64,000 bases of DNA, taken from Plumapathes pennacea (Eukaryota > Cnidaria > Anthozoa > Antipatharia > Myriopathidae). The notes beneath the pieces were generated by a model. That model did no database searches. It had not been told where the DNA came from and saw only the letters and a list, made by a program, of their open reading frames with translations. Below, piece after piece: positions 22,737 through 34,300 of the stretch. The number at the start of each line of letters is the position of its first letter. Positions within the stretch are counted from its first letter, which is position 1. A program made the position numbers and the translations under genes. The stretch lies in the NCBI GenBank assembly GCA_964036295.1, contig OZ038464.1, positions 23,200,008 to 23,264,007 of the forward strand, read 5' to 3'.

Positions 22737-24610
22737 ATGGCGACGCAACAACACTCCGTTTGGCCAGTAATTCTGAATGCCTCTCTCGGGAATAGCAAAA
22801 TTCATCAACTGCTGAACAGGGAGCATAAAGTGAGAGGTATAATTTAACCGTTCTTTACAAGGCTGTGAGCACAAGACAGAGTGTTTTCGTTTTATTCCTG
22901 AAGTTACAGATACAACCGGAAAAGACGTCATTATTTTCCCCCTATCATCTGTTGCCTTCATGGTTTTGGCGTTCAACTCTGAAAGAACGGCTCTGGACGC
23001 AGAAGTTATTGAAAGGTGCATTTAAAATTATTGCTTTAGTGGAATTCTTCTGATCCGCCAAACGTCTTTAAAAGGACTGTAAGTATGACAAAGATTGCGA
23101 TAAGAAAATTTCATAAAAGTTGGACAATTTCGAGTTACATCCTACCATAAATGGGGCCAGCTATTGAAGTGTTACTAACCACATGATACTTTGATTGACT
23201 ATCATATCCTGACTATCTCACTAAATTGTATTTTTCTGTTTCCTTTCGACATGTCATAAAAATTTCTTCATGTATCCCCGAGGCACTGAGAAGTATATAT
23301 GTTTGGGTAATTCCACAGGATAGAAAGGTTACACCAAATCCACAGGCAGTCCTATGTTATTTACTTGTCACCTGTGATAGGAGCACAGGAACTCCAGATG
23401 TTAATAGCACTACAGGAAAGGTATTCTATGGGTGTTCTTATCGCACACTATACTGCAAGATAAGCAATTCACTTCAATACAATGTACATAATATTGGTGT
23501 TATTGCACATTGAATATTGTTCTTGGAATTCATGATTGTAGTGGCTCATTGGAATATGCTGTATGTTTATTTTAGGTTCTTTGAAGCAAATGTAAGTTTT
23601 ATTCCAGCCCACAACTCAAAGGAAGCTTTGCATTGCATGTTGAGCATAGCCAAGGTACATGTTCAGCTACTTTCAAGAAACAGCTCATTATAGCCCATTT
23701 GTTCAAGCTATGTATCAAACTGTTCATGGCCAAACCACTTCCAGAATTGAGCTATTGAAAATTGTGTTGCTTTAATCAATATTAAGTTAAACATAACCCG
23801 CATATCAACTAAGTTTATCATGGTTAGTCAGGAACATACTCAGCTATGGAGTGATTTGATTCAAAGGAGAAACTAAATACACACGTTTTTAGCGTGAATG
23901 CTTGTTGTTCTGACCAGAATTACTGGTATTTTGATACAACATGGACTTTTGTGCTGAGATGTTGGAGAGTTTCAGCTTGATTACAGTGTAACATTATAAT
24001 CTTCAGGCCACATGCAAGTCAGTCTCGGGAGCCATCCAAGCACAACTTAAGCAACTCAGGGACTCCACAGTCAGTGACAGTGTTGTGCTGCACATCCTCC
24101 AAAAACTGGGTCTGAGTTCGCATGATATCCTTGACCAATGAATACATCAGGTTAACAAGTCATAGGTAACTTATCAGTAACTTATCATAAAACATTTTTG
24201 TAAAACATACGAAACAGAAACATAAACTCAATCATAAAGTCAACAAGGCCCAAGCAAGTGAGATTCTGGGCCCTTTCCTTGTGACCATTGGTCATTCCAG
24301 AATTTTTGAAAAAAATAAAAATTCCATTTGCCTGGCTGATTGAACATACCTTCTGTTCCCAGATTCATTTTATAGTTTTGAGTGCATCTCTTCATGGATA
24401 GATGGGGGCAGTGTATTTATATGCTCAGTGTACTCAAAGAAAAGGTGAATCCTTGACTGTGCAATACAGTGTTTTGTATTGCAGCATGGATGCAAGTCTC
24501 TTGATAAAATAGCTCAAGCTGCTGGAGAAGAATTGTTGGACTGCAGCTTGGATCTACAAACTGCTCAGAAAATCAGAGCATTCTTTGATAAAGACACCAT
24601 TCCTGTCTAG
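22737..24610 (+). CDS. SPO16: SPO16 homologue (meiotic crossover factor, partner of SHOC1/ZIP2)
   Basis: Six exons: 22737-22836, 22862-23015, 23319-23420, 23576-23654, 24007-24124 and 24468-24610, totalling 231 codons plus stop. It matches vertebrate SPO16 (C1orf146): an N-terminal VWPVILNASL strand, IIFPLSSVAFMVLAF, RQSYVIYLSP, a PAHNSKEALHCMLSIAK segment, then a helix. These are the features of its XPF/ERCC1-type nuclease-like fold without catalytic residues. Exons 5-6 add a C-terminal tandem helix-hairpin-helix (ILQKLGLSSH, then GCKSLDKIAQAAGEELLDCS and QKIRAFF) like ERCC1. SPO16 with SHOC1 binds branched DNA to promote crossovers. Exons 5 and 6 can be joined in frame only by an AT-AC intron; a GT-AG reading stops at residue 187. 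A palindromic element lies just upstream of the start. Confidence 0.85.
24125..24467 (+). other. U12-type AT-AC intron in SPO16
   Basis: The donor is ATATCCTTGA at 24125, identical to the U12 AT-AC consensus. A branch-site match TCCTTGAC lies at 24450-24457, and the intron ends AC at 24466-24467, about 11 nt after the branch adenosine. The splice joins CAT G to AG TGT, restoring the frame into the HhH-coding terminal exon. No GT donor keeps the frame open. Confidence 0.85.
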
Positions 24611-24915
24611 GTTCGTGGAGTTTTGTTAGCTCCATTTACTTCTGTTGCATCCTGGAGGCATTTTCAAAGGAGGTAGGAGTATTAAAATTCAAATACCAAT
24701 GTACAAGCTCAATTACAATTTGTTAAAATAATACTGTTCATCAGTTTGAACAAGGGAAGTGTCAGATGTTTACAGTGTTCAAAAGATTGGGAAGTCACCT
24801 TCAGGAAGGGTCCTGTGCAAGGATCGTTGCAGTTAACATTGCTCTAACCAAAAATCCTTTTTGCAACTTATTGGTCATGCTATTTTAGTATGAATAAATG
24901 AATTGGAGGGACTGG

Positions 24916-24951
<36 letters not shown>

Positions 24952-25733
24952 CTGTTTTAAGATACAGCCCAAAGCCAAAGAAAAGGTTTACTGCATAAAT
25001 GGTATAAACAGAATACAAAAACAACAAAGTCAGGTTGCAGTTTTCATGTTTAACTTTTAATCCCTTTTTTTCTTAACCATAGTTGTCAAATTTGTATCAA
25101 TAAAATTAAATAAAAATAACACACAAGAGACACTACTGGTACTAAAACACAGATAACGAGATCTCGCACCCTCCCCCCCAATATGTTCTTGACTATATGA
25201 CGTACACTACTACACACCCATGCTCAGGGTATGATCTTGGTTATAAGCATAACCACCATTTTTTTGCTGAATACATAATTATTGCTTTCGTGTGGATAAC
25301 TCTTAGTCCAAGAAGATTGAAAGGAATTTCCTTCTTTTAACATAAAATGAAGGACACTGCAAATGATGAACAACTAGAACTACTGTACGATACTCCAGTG
25401 AAGTGTTGTTATTCTGGTATAATAAGTACAAGAAAACTAGTTCATGTACAGAATTCAACTCAAAATAATACAAAACAGTTGCCAACAGTGTATTGTGTAA
25501 TGTGACTTAGTCACTAAACTTTCCAAGTTTAACTCAATCATAAAGCTTTGTAGGAAAATGAATGCAGATTACACAACTGTGTGATTATTCTTGAAATCAA
25601 GTTTAGGCACTGCAATGCATTGCAGTCCTGGTCATAACCAAGGTTGTATCTTTTCAAATATGTCCATGACAAAATGGTGGGGCTCTCCAATGAGTCTTTT
25701 TATACAGGTATTGTACTAAAGACAAAGTGACCA
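24611..25733. other. Intergenic between convergent SPO16 and ACBD5
   Basis: This holds a run of about 33 G at 24919-24951. An AATAAA at 24893-24898 can serve as the SPO16 poly(A) signal. No gene was recognised; the lower end is the ACBD5 3' UTR. Confidence 0.5.
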
Positions 25734-28700
25734 TTATCTCTGATGAGAGGGTGCCTGAAAAACCAATGAAACAAAAAGGTAGTAATGTTTACTCCAACAC
25801 TCAAAGACATTGTCTCAATCTTGCATAGTACAGAACTGTATGTCAAAACATTTCCATGAAAACTAATGGAAAATGAAAGTCCTAAAATGAAAGATTCCTT
25901 GAGTGTTACATTTAACAGAACACAAAATACATCCAAAGCAAGAGGATTAAAACTTTGTAAAAAGCCCCGATACTACCATGAAACTAACCTTTCTTCTTCT
26001 GAAGTAGCGAAGGATTATGTTAACCAGAAATGGCCATAACACCAGAAAGACAACAGATTTTGAAGGAATGTACTGCATCCACCAGGGCTGGCTGACTGTT
26101 TCGGGTGAACGCTGCAAAAATGAACAGAAACTTTATACCTTATAACATTGTACCCGTATTCATTTACATAATACTGATTTGCAACACACAAATCATCTGT
26201 GAAGGTGACTACTGTTGGAAATGTCAGTAAATAATAACAGTCTTTCTGAAGACTTAACCCTCACCCAGACAATAAATCACACTAGATGAACAACAGAATG
26301 ATGCAACACCCACCGCTGTTGAAGGTCGTGCTGCTTCCATGGTATCAAGTCTTCTCAAAATGCTGTTCATGTCTTGTTGGAGTCTTTCTAAGGCCACCAG
26401 TATTCTGCTCGTCCTCTCCTCGTCAGCTGAGTCATAGTCACTTCGGCTGGTTGGGTCATCATCGTCACTCTCACTGTCACTGTGTCCCTTGTAATCTGTA
26501 GATAAACTTCCCTGGCTGGCTTCCATACCAGGTGCTACAGGGATGTAAACAGGGAAATAATCATAAGGCTACTGCTACCATTTGGTGCAAAACAGTGTTT
26601 TATGCAATCAAAGGTTGCAAACTGCAGACTTGGGTGTTTATATTTGTTTTTGGGTTTGCATTATTTCCCTATTCTCTCAGTTCTGAGGAGAAGTGAAGAG
26701 GAAAAAAAGAAAGAAAGTTGAAAGCTACAGACTGAGTTTACTCCAGAGTGTGCATGATCCAAATACTTCCCCTGAGTGAAGATACTTACCGACTCTGGTG
26801 CCACGTTGATGCTGCGGTCTGCTACCCTCTCCACTGCTTCCTCTTGATCCTACAGTTTGTCTGTTGCCTGTCTCCCCTCCGCCGCACCCACGGCCTGCCT
26901 GATGAGGTTTCAAAATCCCTTCCAACTTTTCTGGTCCAGGTCCTTGTGGTGTAAGCATGCAGTCACCATTCACACTCCTCCAGGTTCTTTCATATTCTTC
27001 CTCAGCAACTGGCACTCCATTGATACAACCTGGGTTCTGTTGATCTAACTCAGAGATGCCATTAACTCTACATGGCATGGGTTCACTGTTTTCTTTTCCT
27101 GATTTATTTTGGTCATCAACAGCAAAAGTAACATGTAAGGCTTTCCTACTAAAGGGAGTACTGGTAAACATGGTCTGGTCCTCTGCTCCAGATGAGTCGG
27201 TGTACGTTGAGTTTGACGCATGCTCTGCTGAACTGTCAGTACTTGATTTGTCGCCATTCATCTCCAAGGCGCTCCCATTTTGTAACACTTGCAAATGCTC
27301 CGGATCAAGTGAATCACAAAACTCTTCATCATCACTCTCATCACTGGTTATTATTATTTCCTGTTCATCTTGACTGTGTTCAGCTGTGTCTTGTCCATTT
27401 GATTCAGGGGTGTGCACTGTATGGTTAAAAAGAACAGTGTATTACAGGGCCTAATAGAGCAAAATAATTTAACTCTTCTACCTTGTATTGAAACAGTAGT
27501 GTTACCATATTTGCTCACAGCCACATCCACTGAAACTATAAAATACTAAAAGAATGATAAAACAGATATTATATCTCAATAGAGCCGTTTTCGCATGACC
27601 GTCGAAAGTAATATTGAGTGATTACTACAATGTACGAGTGTGTCTAGTAAAAGTTACACAATCAAAAATGTACAACATAATCAGTAAATTTGAATTAATC
27701 ATATGGCATGTGAATTACTGCAGGCAGAACATTACCTTCCCAATCACCATTCTGGATCCCGCTATCATTATCATTATCATTATCTTTGTCCTTTTTCAGT
27801 TGTTTGACATCAACAATGAACAGAGGTTGGGGTACTCCATTTTCCATTTCTAGTCCACTGGACAAGGCAACATTTTCAAAATGCCCATTCTCAGAGGCAG
27901 CATCTTGCGCACCATTGCTCTCTGCTGCTTTGTGATGTTTCCTGCTTTGTTTTCCCTGCTTCTCATTTGGAGGTCCGTGCCCATTGACTTTGTTTTCTGG
28001 AGCTTTCAACTTTTTCTTTTTCTTGAAGATCTTGAGAATAGCTGGGGGTTCCTCGTCGTTCACCTCATAAGCCACTTCATAAAATTCTTTCAGTACTTCA
28101 GTAAACTCGGCCACTTGTTCAGTATCTGGTATGTTTTGCATGGTCTAGGAGACAGAAGCCAGAGGGGTGTGGTTACAGTTTATCAGGACAAACCAAGCAG
28201 TTTTAGTACTCTGTTGTCCTTATAGAAATCCTAAAATACAAACTTGTAAAATTATTCATTGCTGTACATTTACAAGTATTAATCAGTTTGGTTTCAGTAA
28301 CAGCTAATCATAAATACTGCAGGATGTAGGAACACACAGTACACATCTCTAAGCAAAAAAAAAAAAAAAGGTTCTGAAATGTGGAATAAATCTTCAGTAT
28401 TATTTTCATTTTAATCCATAGCCTGGATTTCAGCCATTCTCCATTTTGTTTGCAGGGTTTCTTGCTACATCTTGTCTCTTTGAGAGTAGCTAGGAGCCTG
28501 AAGACAAACTGGAGAGTTCCTTTTACCATATAGTATACAGTATCACTGCATCAAAAACCATCATGAAAAATTGTGGATAGGGATTTAACCAAACTGAAAA
28601 GTCAGACAGTCCACACACAGTTCCAGGGTAAGAGTACTGTATGATGAATTACTGTAAGCAGCCATGGACAAGAAGGTACACTCTGTAACCTTACTGTACT

Positions 28701-30418
28701 GGCATGTGGACTCTTGACCCTGTTCATGTCATGGGAATTTGGATGGAAAAACGGTAACATTGTTTTTCCATGAGAGTACATGCAGATCTCTCAATATATT
28801 TTCTGTTGTTCTGTCCACAAAATTTGCCACTTTGGAAATGAAAATGAGACTGGGAATGAATGGAGTACCGAAAGTGCTTCTGGGATTGTTTGGGGGGACA
28901 CGTTTATGAAACACATGGCGGTATCAGGTTGGAAGAGTGATAAGATCTCTAACTGGCCTCAGTAAAGATAATATCAGAGTTTATTGCACAACCTTGACAA
29001 TGCTACAGCCGTGCTTTTCATACATGCACCCCCCTCCCCCCCCCCCCCCCCCCCCCCCCAAATGATCCCAGAAGCACTTTTGGTACTCCATTCATTCCCA
29101 GTCTTATTTTCATTTCCAAAGTGGTGAATTAACTGGAATGATGTCACATGAAAGAGGTCTGGAGTATGGGACCACCTATGAGGGAGTATCTAGTGGAATT
29201 CTACTTTGTTATGGCTCCTCTATTCAGTCGGCATGCATAACATAAAAAATACTGGTTGCTGTCTTGTAGATTACCTGTTTAAGTTCACTGACATAGTTTT
29301 CCATTGCTTCTGTCCTGGCCATGTCTCCCAGCGATGACCAAGCCTCCCTTAAAATGGGATCATACTGAATAAGTGTCATGATATACAGTACATGTAAGAC
29401 TAAACCCGACCTCAGGAATTTGATAAGAACTAAATCTGAGAAACATATCTGTTGAAACAAACTACAAAAATTGAGATAAAGTGAAATTCAAAAAGTAAGA
29501 TATTTTCGTTATATAATATTTTAATAATTTATGTAAACTTCTGTCTGCTAATAATCCCTGCTCTGCATACAAAAACTGATTCAAACAATCCTTGATACTA
29601 AAAATATTATATTCATTCCTGAATTTTAAATTACAGTTTGGTTCTTATAGAGTCATACCATTTGGCTTTTTTTATGACATCCCAGAATCCAGGTTTTGGC
29701 TGTGTGCAAACTCCCTCTTTGGCTTGCTTGAATAAACCATAAAACTAGAATAACAAATAGAAAAAGGGAAATGAGGTTGTAACAATATTTCAAAGAAATT
29801 TCATCAACCTGCACAGCTGCACCGCAGACCAACAATAATTACATGACTGTACACCTAAAACATGATAATTAGTTATGTTCATGTTAGACCAATACATGTA
29901 ACAGCAGGCCAGTTGACCTGATGTTATTTCACACGGTGAACGAAATAATTTTTATTCCAGCACATCAAACACGAGAAATTAAGCAGAACACATTAATATA
30001 CAATCGCATAAAAACGATGTGGCGGCTGGCAAATTTATCGATAACCCTAGCTACATGTAAATTCTGCACAAATATGTGGAGCGTTATTTCCAATAACGCT
30101 TCACGTCGTCATCAGAAGAACTTGTGATATTTGTAATCTTAAAGTAATTTTGAATGCAACAATGTTTAGACGATGAAATGTCCAGCAACAAAGCAAAAAG
30201 CGACAAAAGAGGTTCAAGACTGACCTTTAACATGGACTCATATGACGGTCGAAATGTTCCTTGAAGGATTGAGATCGAGAAACATTAGGCATTTCCTAAC
30301 AAAATATCTACATCTACTAGCACAAAAATGACTTAGAAAAAGGGTACAAACCTTGTTTTGGCATCGATTTCACCAAATTTACGGCTGCTTCAAAACTACG
30401 TTCTACCTGCTCCGCCAT
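25734..30418 (-). CDS. ACBD5: Acyl-CoA-binding domain protein 5 (peroxisome-ER tether)
   Basis: Nine exons on the minus strand: 30418-30352, 30259-30225, 29744-29659, 29347-29275, 28144-27736, 27416-26790, 26534-26314, 26111-25989 and 25754-25734; phases close to 553 residues (human about 534). Residues 1-105 are the acyl-CoA-binding domain ([24 protein letters not shown], in pieces, then EAWSSLGDM). An acidic stretch leads to a FFAT-like motif, EFCDSLD at about 255-261, expected to bind VAPA/VAPB on the ER. A coiled coil in exon 7 ([20 protein letters not shown]) precedes a C-terminal tail anchor at about 525-541 followed by RRRK. This is the ACBD5 layout: binding very-long-chain acyl-CoA and tethering peroxisomes to ER. 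The gene is head-to-head with BZW. Confidence 0.93.
28827..29124. repeat. Inverted repeat (foldback) in ACBD5 intron 4
   Basis: Arms 28827-28897 and about 29053-29124 are inverse copies of about 70 bp with only a few mismatches (each contains GACTGGGAATGAATGGAGTA on one strand). They are separated by about 155 bp that ends in a long poly-C run (about 29031-29058). Confidence 0.85.
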
Positions 30419-30829
30419 GTTTACCACCAGGACAGTCAGTTGCTCACGTGACTTGTGGCTGATAAGCCAAAACTCTTGGGGGACGGGGTGAAGGGTGTTT
30501 CAGATACAAATTCACACAGAAACATGAGCGAGAGCGAGAAAACCTCTAGAAAATTGTTGATTTTTGGCAAAAAGAATATTAACTATGTCTGGAGGAGTCG
30601 TAGTGAGTGCATTGAAACCACCGATTGCGTTTACAGTTGACTAACATTTTCCCTACCCTACCCCGGTAAGCCCCAGTATCAAACGAGAAGTACTGGGCGG
30701 AACTCTCCCCAGTCTGTTTGAGGCACGCGAGCAAGCGTTCCTCGTGTTTCTCTTTGTCGTGTCACAACGAAGGTTGATTTCCTGTCCTCGACTCGGAATC
30801 CTTGAAGCGATATCTTAAAAGGTTTTCAG
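30419..30829. promoter_or_regulatory. Shared divergent promoter of ACBD5 and BZW, with BZW 5' UTR exon
   Basis: The ACBD5 start codon is at 30418 on the minus strand. A probable non-coding first exon of BZW ends at 30829 (TTTTCAG/GTGAGC). The gap contains CpG-richer sequence than its surroundings and no TATA box was evident. Transcription start sites are inferred. Confidence 0.55.
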
Positions 30830-31377
30830 GTGAGCCGAATTGATCTTCGTGATCAGTTAGTGTAAAAGCCCTACTCTTAGTGATGTCGATGCTTTCCTAT
30901 AAGTTCGAATATGATTCTTTCCACCCATGGGGTTCGGTTTCGTCAAGCTCGCGAGCGGCCTCTCTTTATAATTTTTCTCTTGATGCAACAACCCATCGAT
31001 AAGTGCACCTGATCTTTCACTGATCCAATCCCCAGCTGTGTGATAGCTCTGTTAAAACGAGTGATGATATAATTGTACGTTGGCATAGTGTACATTTTGC
31101 TATATTTTTTCAATATAAATTTCGTGACCAAAATCTGTGGTGCGGTAGTGTTGATCGTGTATCAGTTTTCGTTTCTCTTATCCTTGGCGTTCATCCGTGC
31201 ACTCTTTCGATTAGCGATGACTATGTTTGCTCGAGTGCAGCTAAGACATCACTTAATTGATTTTGTCGGTGACTCGTTTTGCGTTTTCTGTGTGTACGTA
31301 CTGGATGTTTATATTTATACGCATTTTAACTAAAATGTATCTGACTTACCGGTGTTCTTTTCATAGCCAACTGTTTT

Positions 31378-34300
31378 ATGAGTCAAAAGCAACAAAAACC
31401 TACTCTAAGTGGGCAGCGGATCCGAACCCGCAAGCGAGGTATGTATTATGCACGGGAAGTTTTTACACGAATTAAAAAGATGGTTGCCATTCATAACCCG
31501 AAGGGGCTGAGGATGATTGATATAATATCCCATCCCCTTTTCCCGTGCAAGATTGCGGGGTTATGGCGTTTTATGGTAGTCAAGTAATAGAGTATGACTC
31601 AGTAAATATTTGTGTATTGGCTGTGTACGTACATGTATGCAGACTGTACATGAAGTCTATAAATAATCGTTGCGTGTTGGTGCTTTCAGGCCAAGTTTTC
31701 ATTGATTTCGGTTTCTTACCCAAGATGTTACGAGAAATGCTTTTTTTGGGTAGTTTATATGGTACAGCATGGTGTTTCACAACTTGTATTATTGTCAGGG
31801 TTGTGGCTTGTGGCCAGACAGTGAAATGTCTTGATTCCATCTGACAATGACCCTTAATTCGAATTAAAATATGATAACATCAACTCGCAAGATTTGATTT
31901 GTCTTGGTACTCTTTGCTTGATTGATATCAACTGTGTTTGTTTTATATACGGTATTTATAATAATAAATACAGTCAATCCCGAAAAGGTTGTCCAGTTGA
32001 ATATATATATATATATGCAAATATATCTATCACGTGACCAATGATAAACATCTTATAACTGCAGTGGAACCTGCCTTATGGCCACCTCCTTATTACGGTC
32101 ATTTTTTTTGTCCCCTGGAACAAAAGCCCAGTCATTTTCTGATCTGAAAACTCCATTAATACAGCCACCTCGTTAATACGGCCAGATTTTTATGTTCCGA
32201 TTCACTGTATAAAGAAATACATGACATCAGCATGCTTATATATGGTGTGCGGTTACCAAACCAAGAGTATTTGGATTTTTTCCAGTTTAAAACAGGATAG
32301 TTCTATGTGGTCTCATGACAGATACTATAACTGTAACGATAACCTTTTTGTGATTGAATAAAATACATATAAATTTCTTCAGTTTACACCCTGGTTAGGT
32401 AGAAATAAAAACATTAGTTTTGAAATTAGAAATTAGAATTCTTCACTTGAAAAACTACTTACATGTACTGGCTATGTGTATTGTACATTTTAGACGAGAA
32501 GACAAAATTTGATCCACTCGGATTTCGGGATGCTCTAATATCAGGGCTGCAGGAGACAGGGAATGACCTAGAGAAAGTGAGTAGCAAATCCCCTGTCTGA
32601 GGGGCTTATTTAAAGAGATGAGATGACAATAAGAGGTACTGCATATTCTTGGTCAGCAAAATACTATGTGAAGCTAGATATGGGAAATGTAAAGTTAAAT
32701 ATATATCCCCAAGCATCTAATGTGTGTCATTTGTCTTGTTTCTCTACTACTTTTGGTGCTCAAATATGACATCATGAAAATGGGGGAGGGGGGCTTATTT
32801 CAAAAAGTGACCTTGTAGAGGGTTTAAGGTGGGGGGAGGATTATTAGGGTATTTACAGTACCCAACTTTGACGTACATGTAGGAACTGAATTGCCCCTGA
32901 GATAACTAGTGCAAATGTTAATCTAGCACTGAGGTAGTTACAACAAGAAAGTACAGCTACATCAGCTTCAATGTGACTTGGTTTGGTGATGAACTTGATT
33001 TTTTTGCTTTGTTTATCTTCAGTTGGCAAGGTATCTGGACTCCTCCGGGAGCAAGCTAGATTACCGTCAGTATGGGGAGTATTTGTTTGATATCCTCTTT
33101 GCTGGTGGGATTTTAGGTGAGTTTTGTGTGTGCAATGATCAAGGTTGCCATAGATCAGGGAAAAGTTAGAATTTGTGTAAAGTCAGGGGCTGTTGATTTT
33201 GGTCAGGGAAAATGGATACTTTCATGAAGATTTGCAGATCATACTTGATCATTCAAAGCCAAGAACAGGCCCTAATTATCCTAATATTTGACCCATGTAT
33301 TTCCCCTTGCACATGATTGGTGGTATCGTGACACATGACCCAGATGTTATCAGCCAAAAACCCCTTGCTGGTATGCTTTTGCTGTGAGAGGAAATATTTG
33401 AAGGAAACATTTGGCTTCAGAAAATGTATGGACATATACATTATATACATATACATATATGTCCTTGGACATTATCTGTTCTTTTAGAGTGACAATTCTG
33501 AGCAACTGTGCACTTCTCAGAACAGATAATATCCTTGGACAAATATTTGTGCATACTGTGCAAAAGTAGTTTATAGTTTATATATAATTCTGCCCCAGTG
33601 AAAAATAATATTTACCTATTGCTAGGAAAATGTATAGATTGACCATTATGTACAAGTATTCAAAGGAGAATGTTGCATACTGTTTGAGCATTCTTGCTTG
33701 GAGTGTAGCCAAAACTCCCTGGTTCTTCCACTTCTCTTCTCTTCCTCATCAGCTCCTGGAGGGAGCATTTTGCAAGAGGGTGATAAAGCCACTTGGAGCA
33801 CCTCTGTGTGCATATTTGAGGCCAATGAAGATACAGAAACCCTCAAAGGACATGTACAGGTACAAAAGCCAAGTAGATTCTCTGAACCATTTGAGGAGAA
33901 ACTACAAATATACACAATTTAACGAAGATGTGCATTGCAATATACATTTTTTTCAAAAATTCAGGTGATCACTAAGTGATGTTGCAAGAATTGATAAATT
34001 ATGGATTCAAAAGCAAGTTCTTTGTACATTTCGGATGAGACACTGGAGAGAGAATCGAGGTTATAACCACTTCTTGATCTGTTGCATACACACTTTAGTG
34101 ATGGATCTATGCAGTTCAATCGTGGAATTCTGCAAAAAAATCTGATGGGGCAAATGTCACACAACACAAACATGAGTTATTATTTATGTTGACAACAGTC
34201 AGTTTGGTCATTATTATTATTGTTTGAGTTTTAAATATAATATTTGTTGGTAACAGGTGTTCAACAAGCTCATCTGTAGGTATCGCTACCTGCAAAAGTC

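Noticed and set aside
24125..24145. SPO16 ending at a TGA in the fifth exon (HDILDQ)
   Set aside because: An in-frame, HhH-coding terminal exon follows and a near-perfect AT-AC donor and branch site link to it; truncation is kept only as a possible retention isoform.
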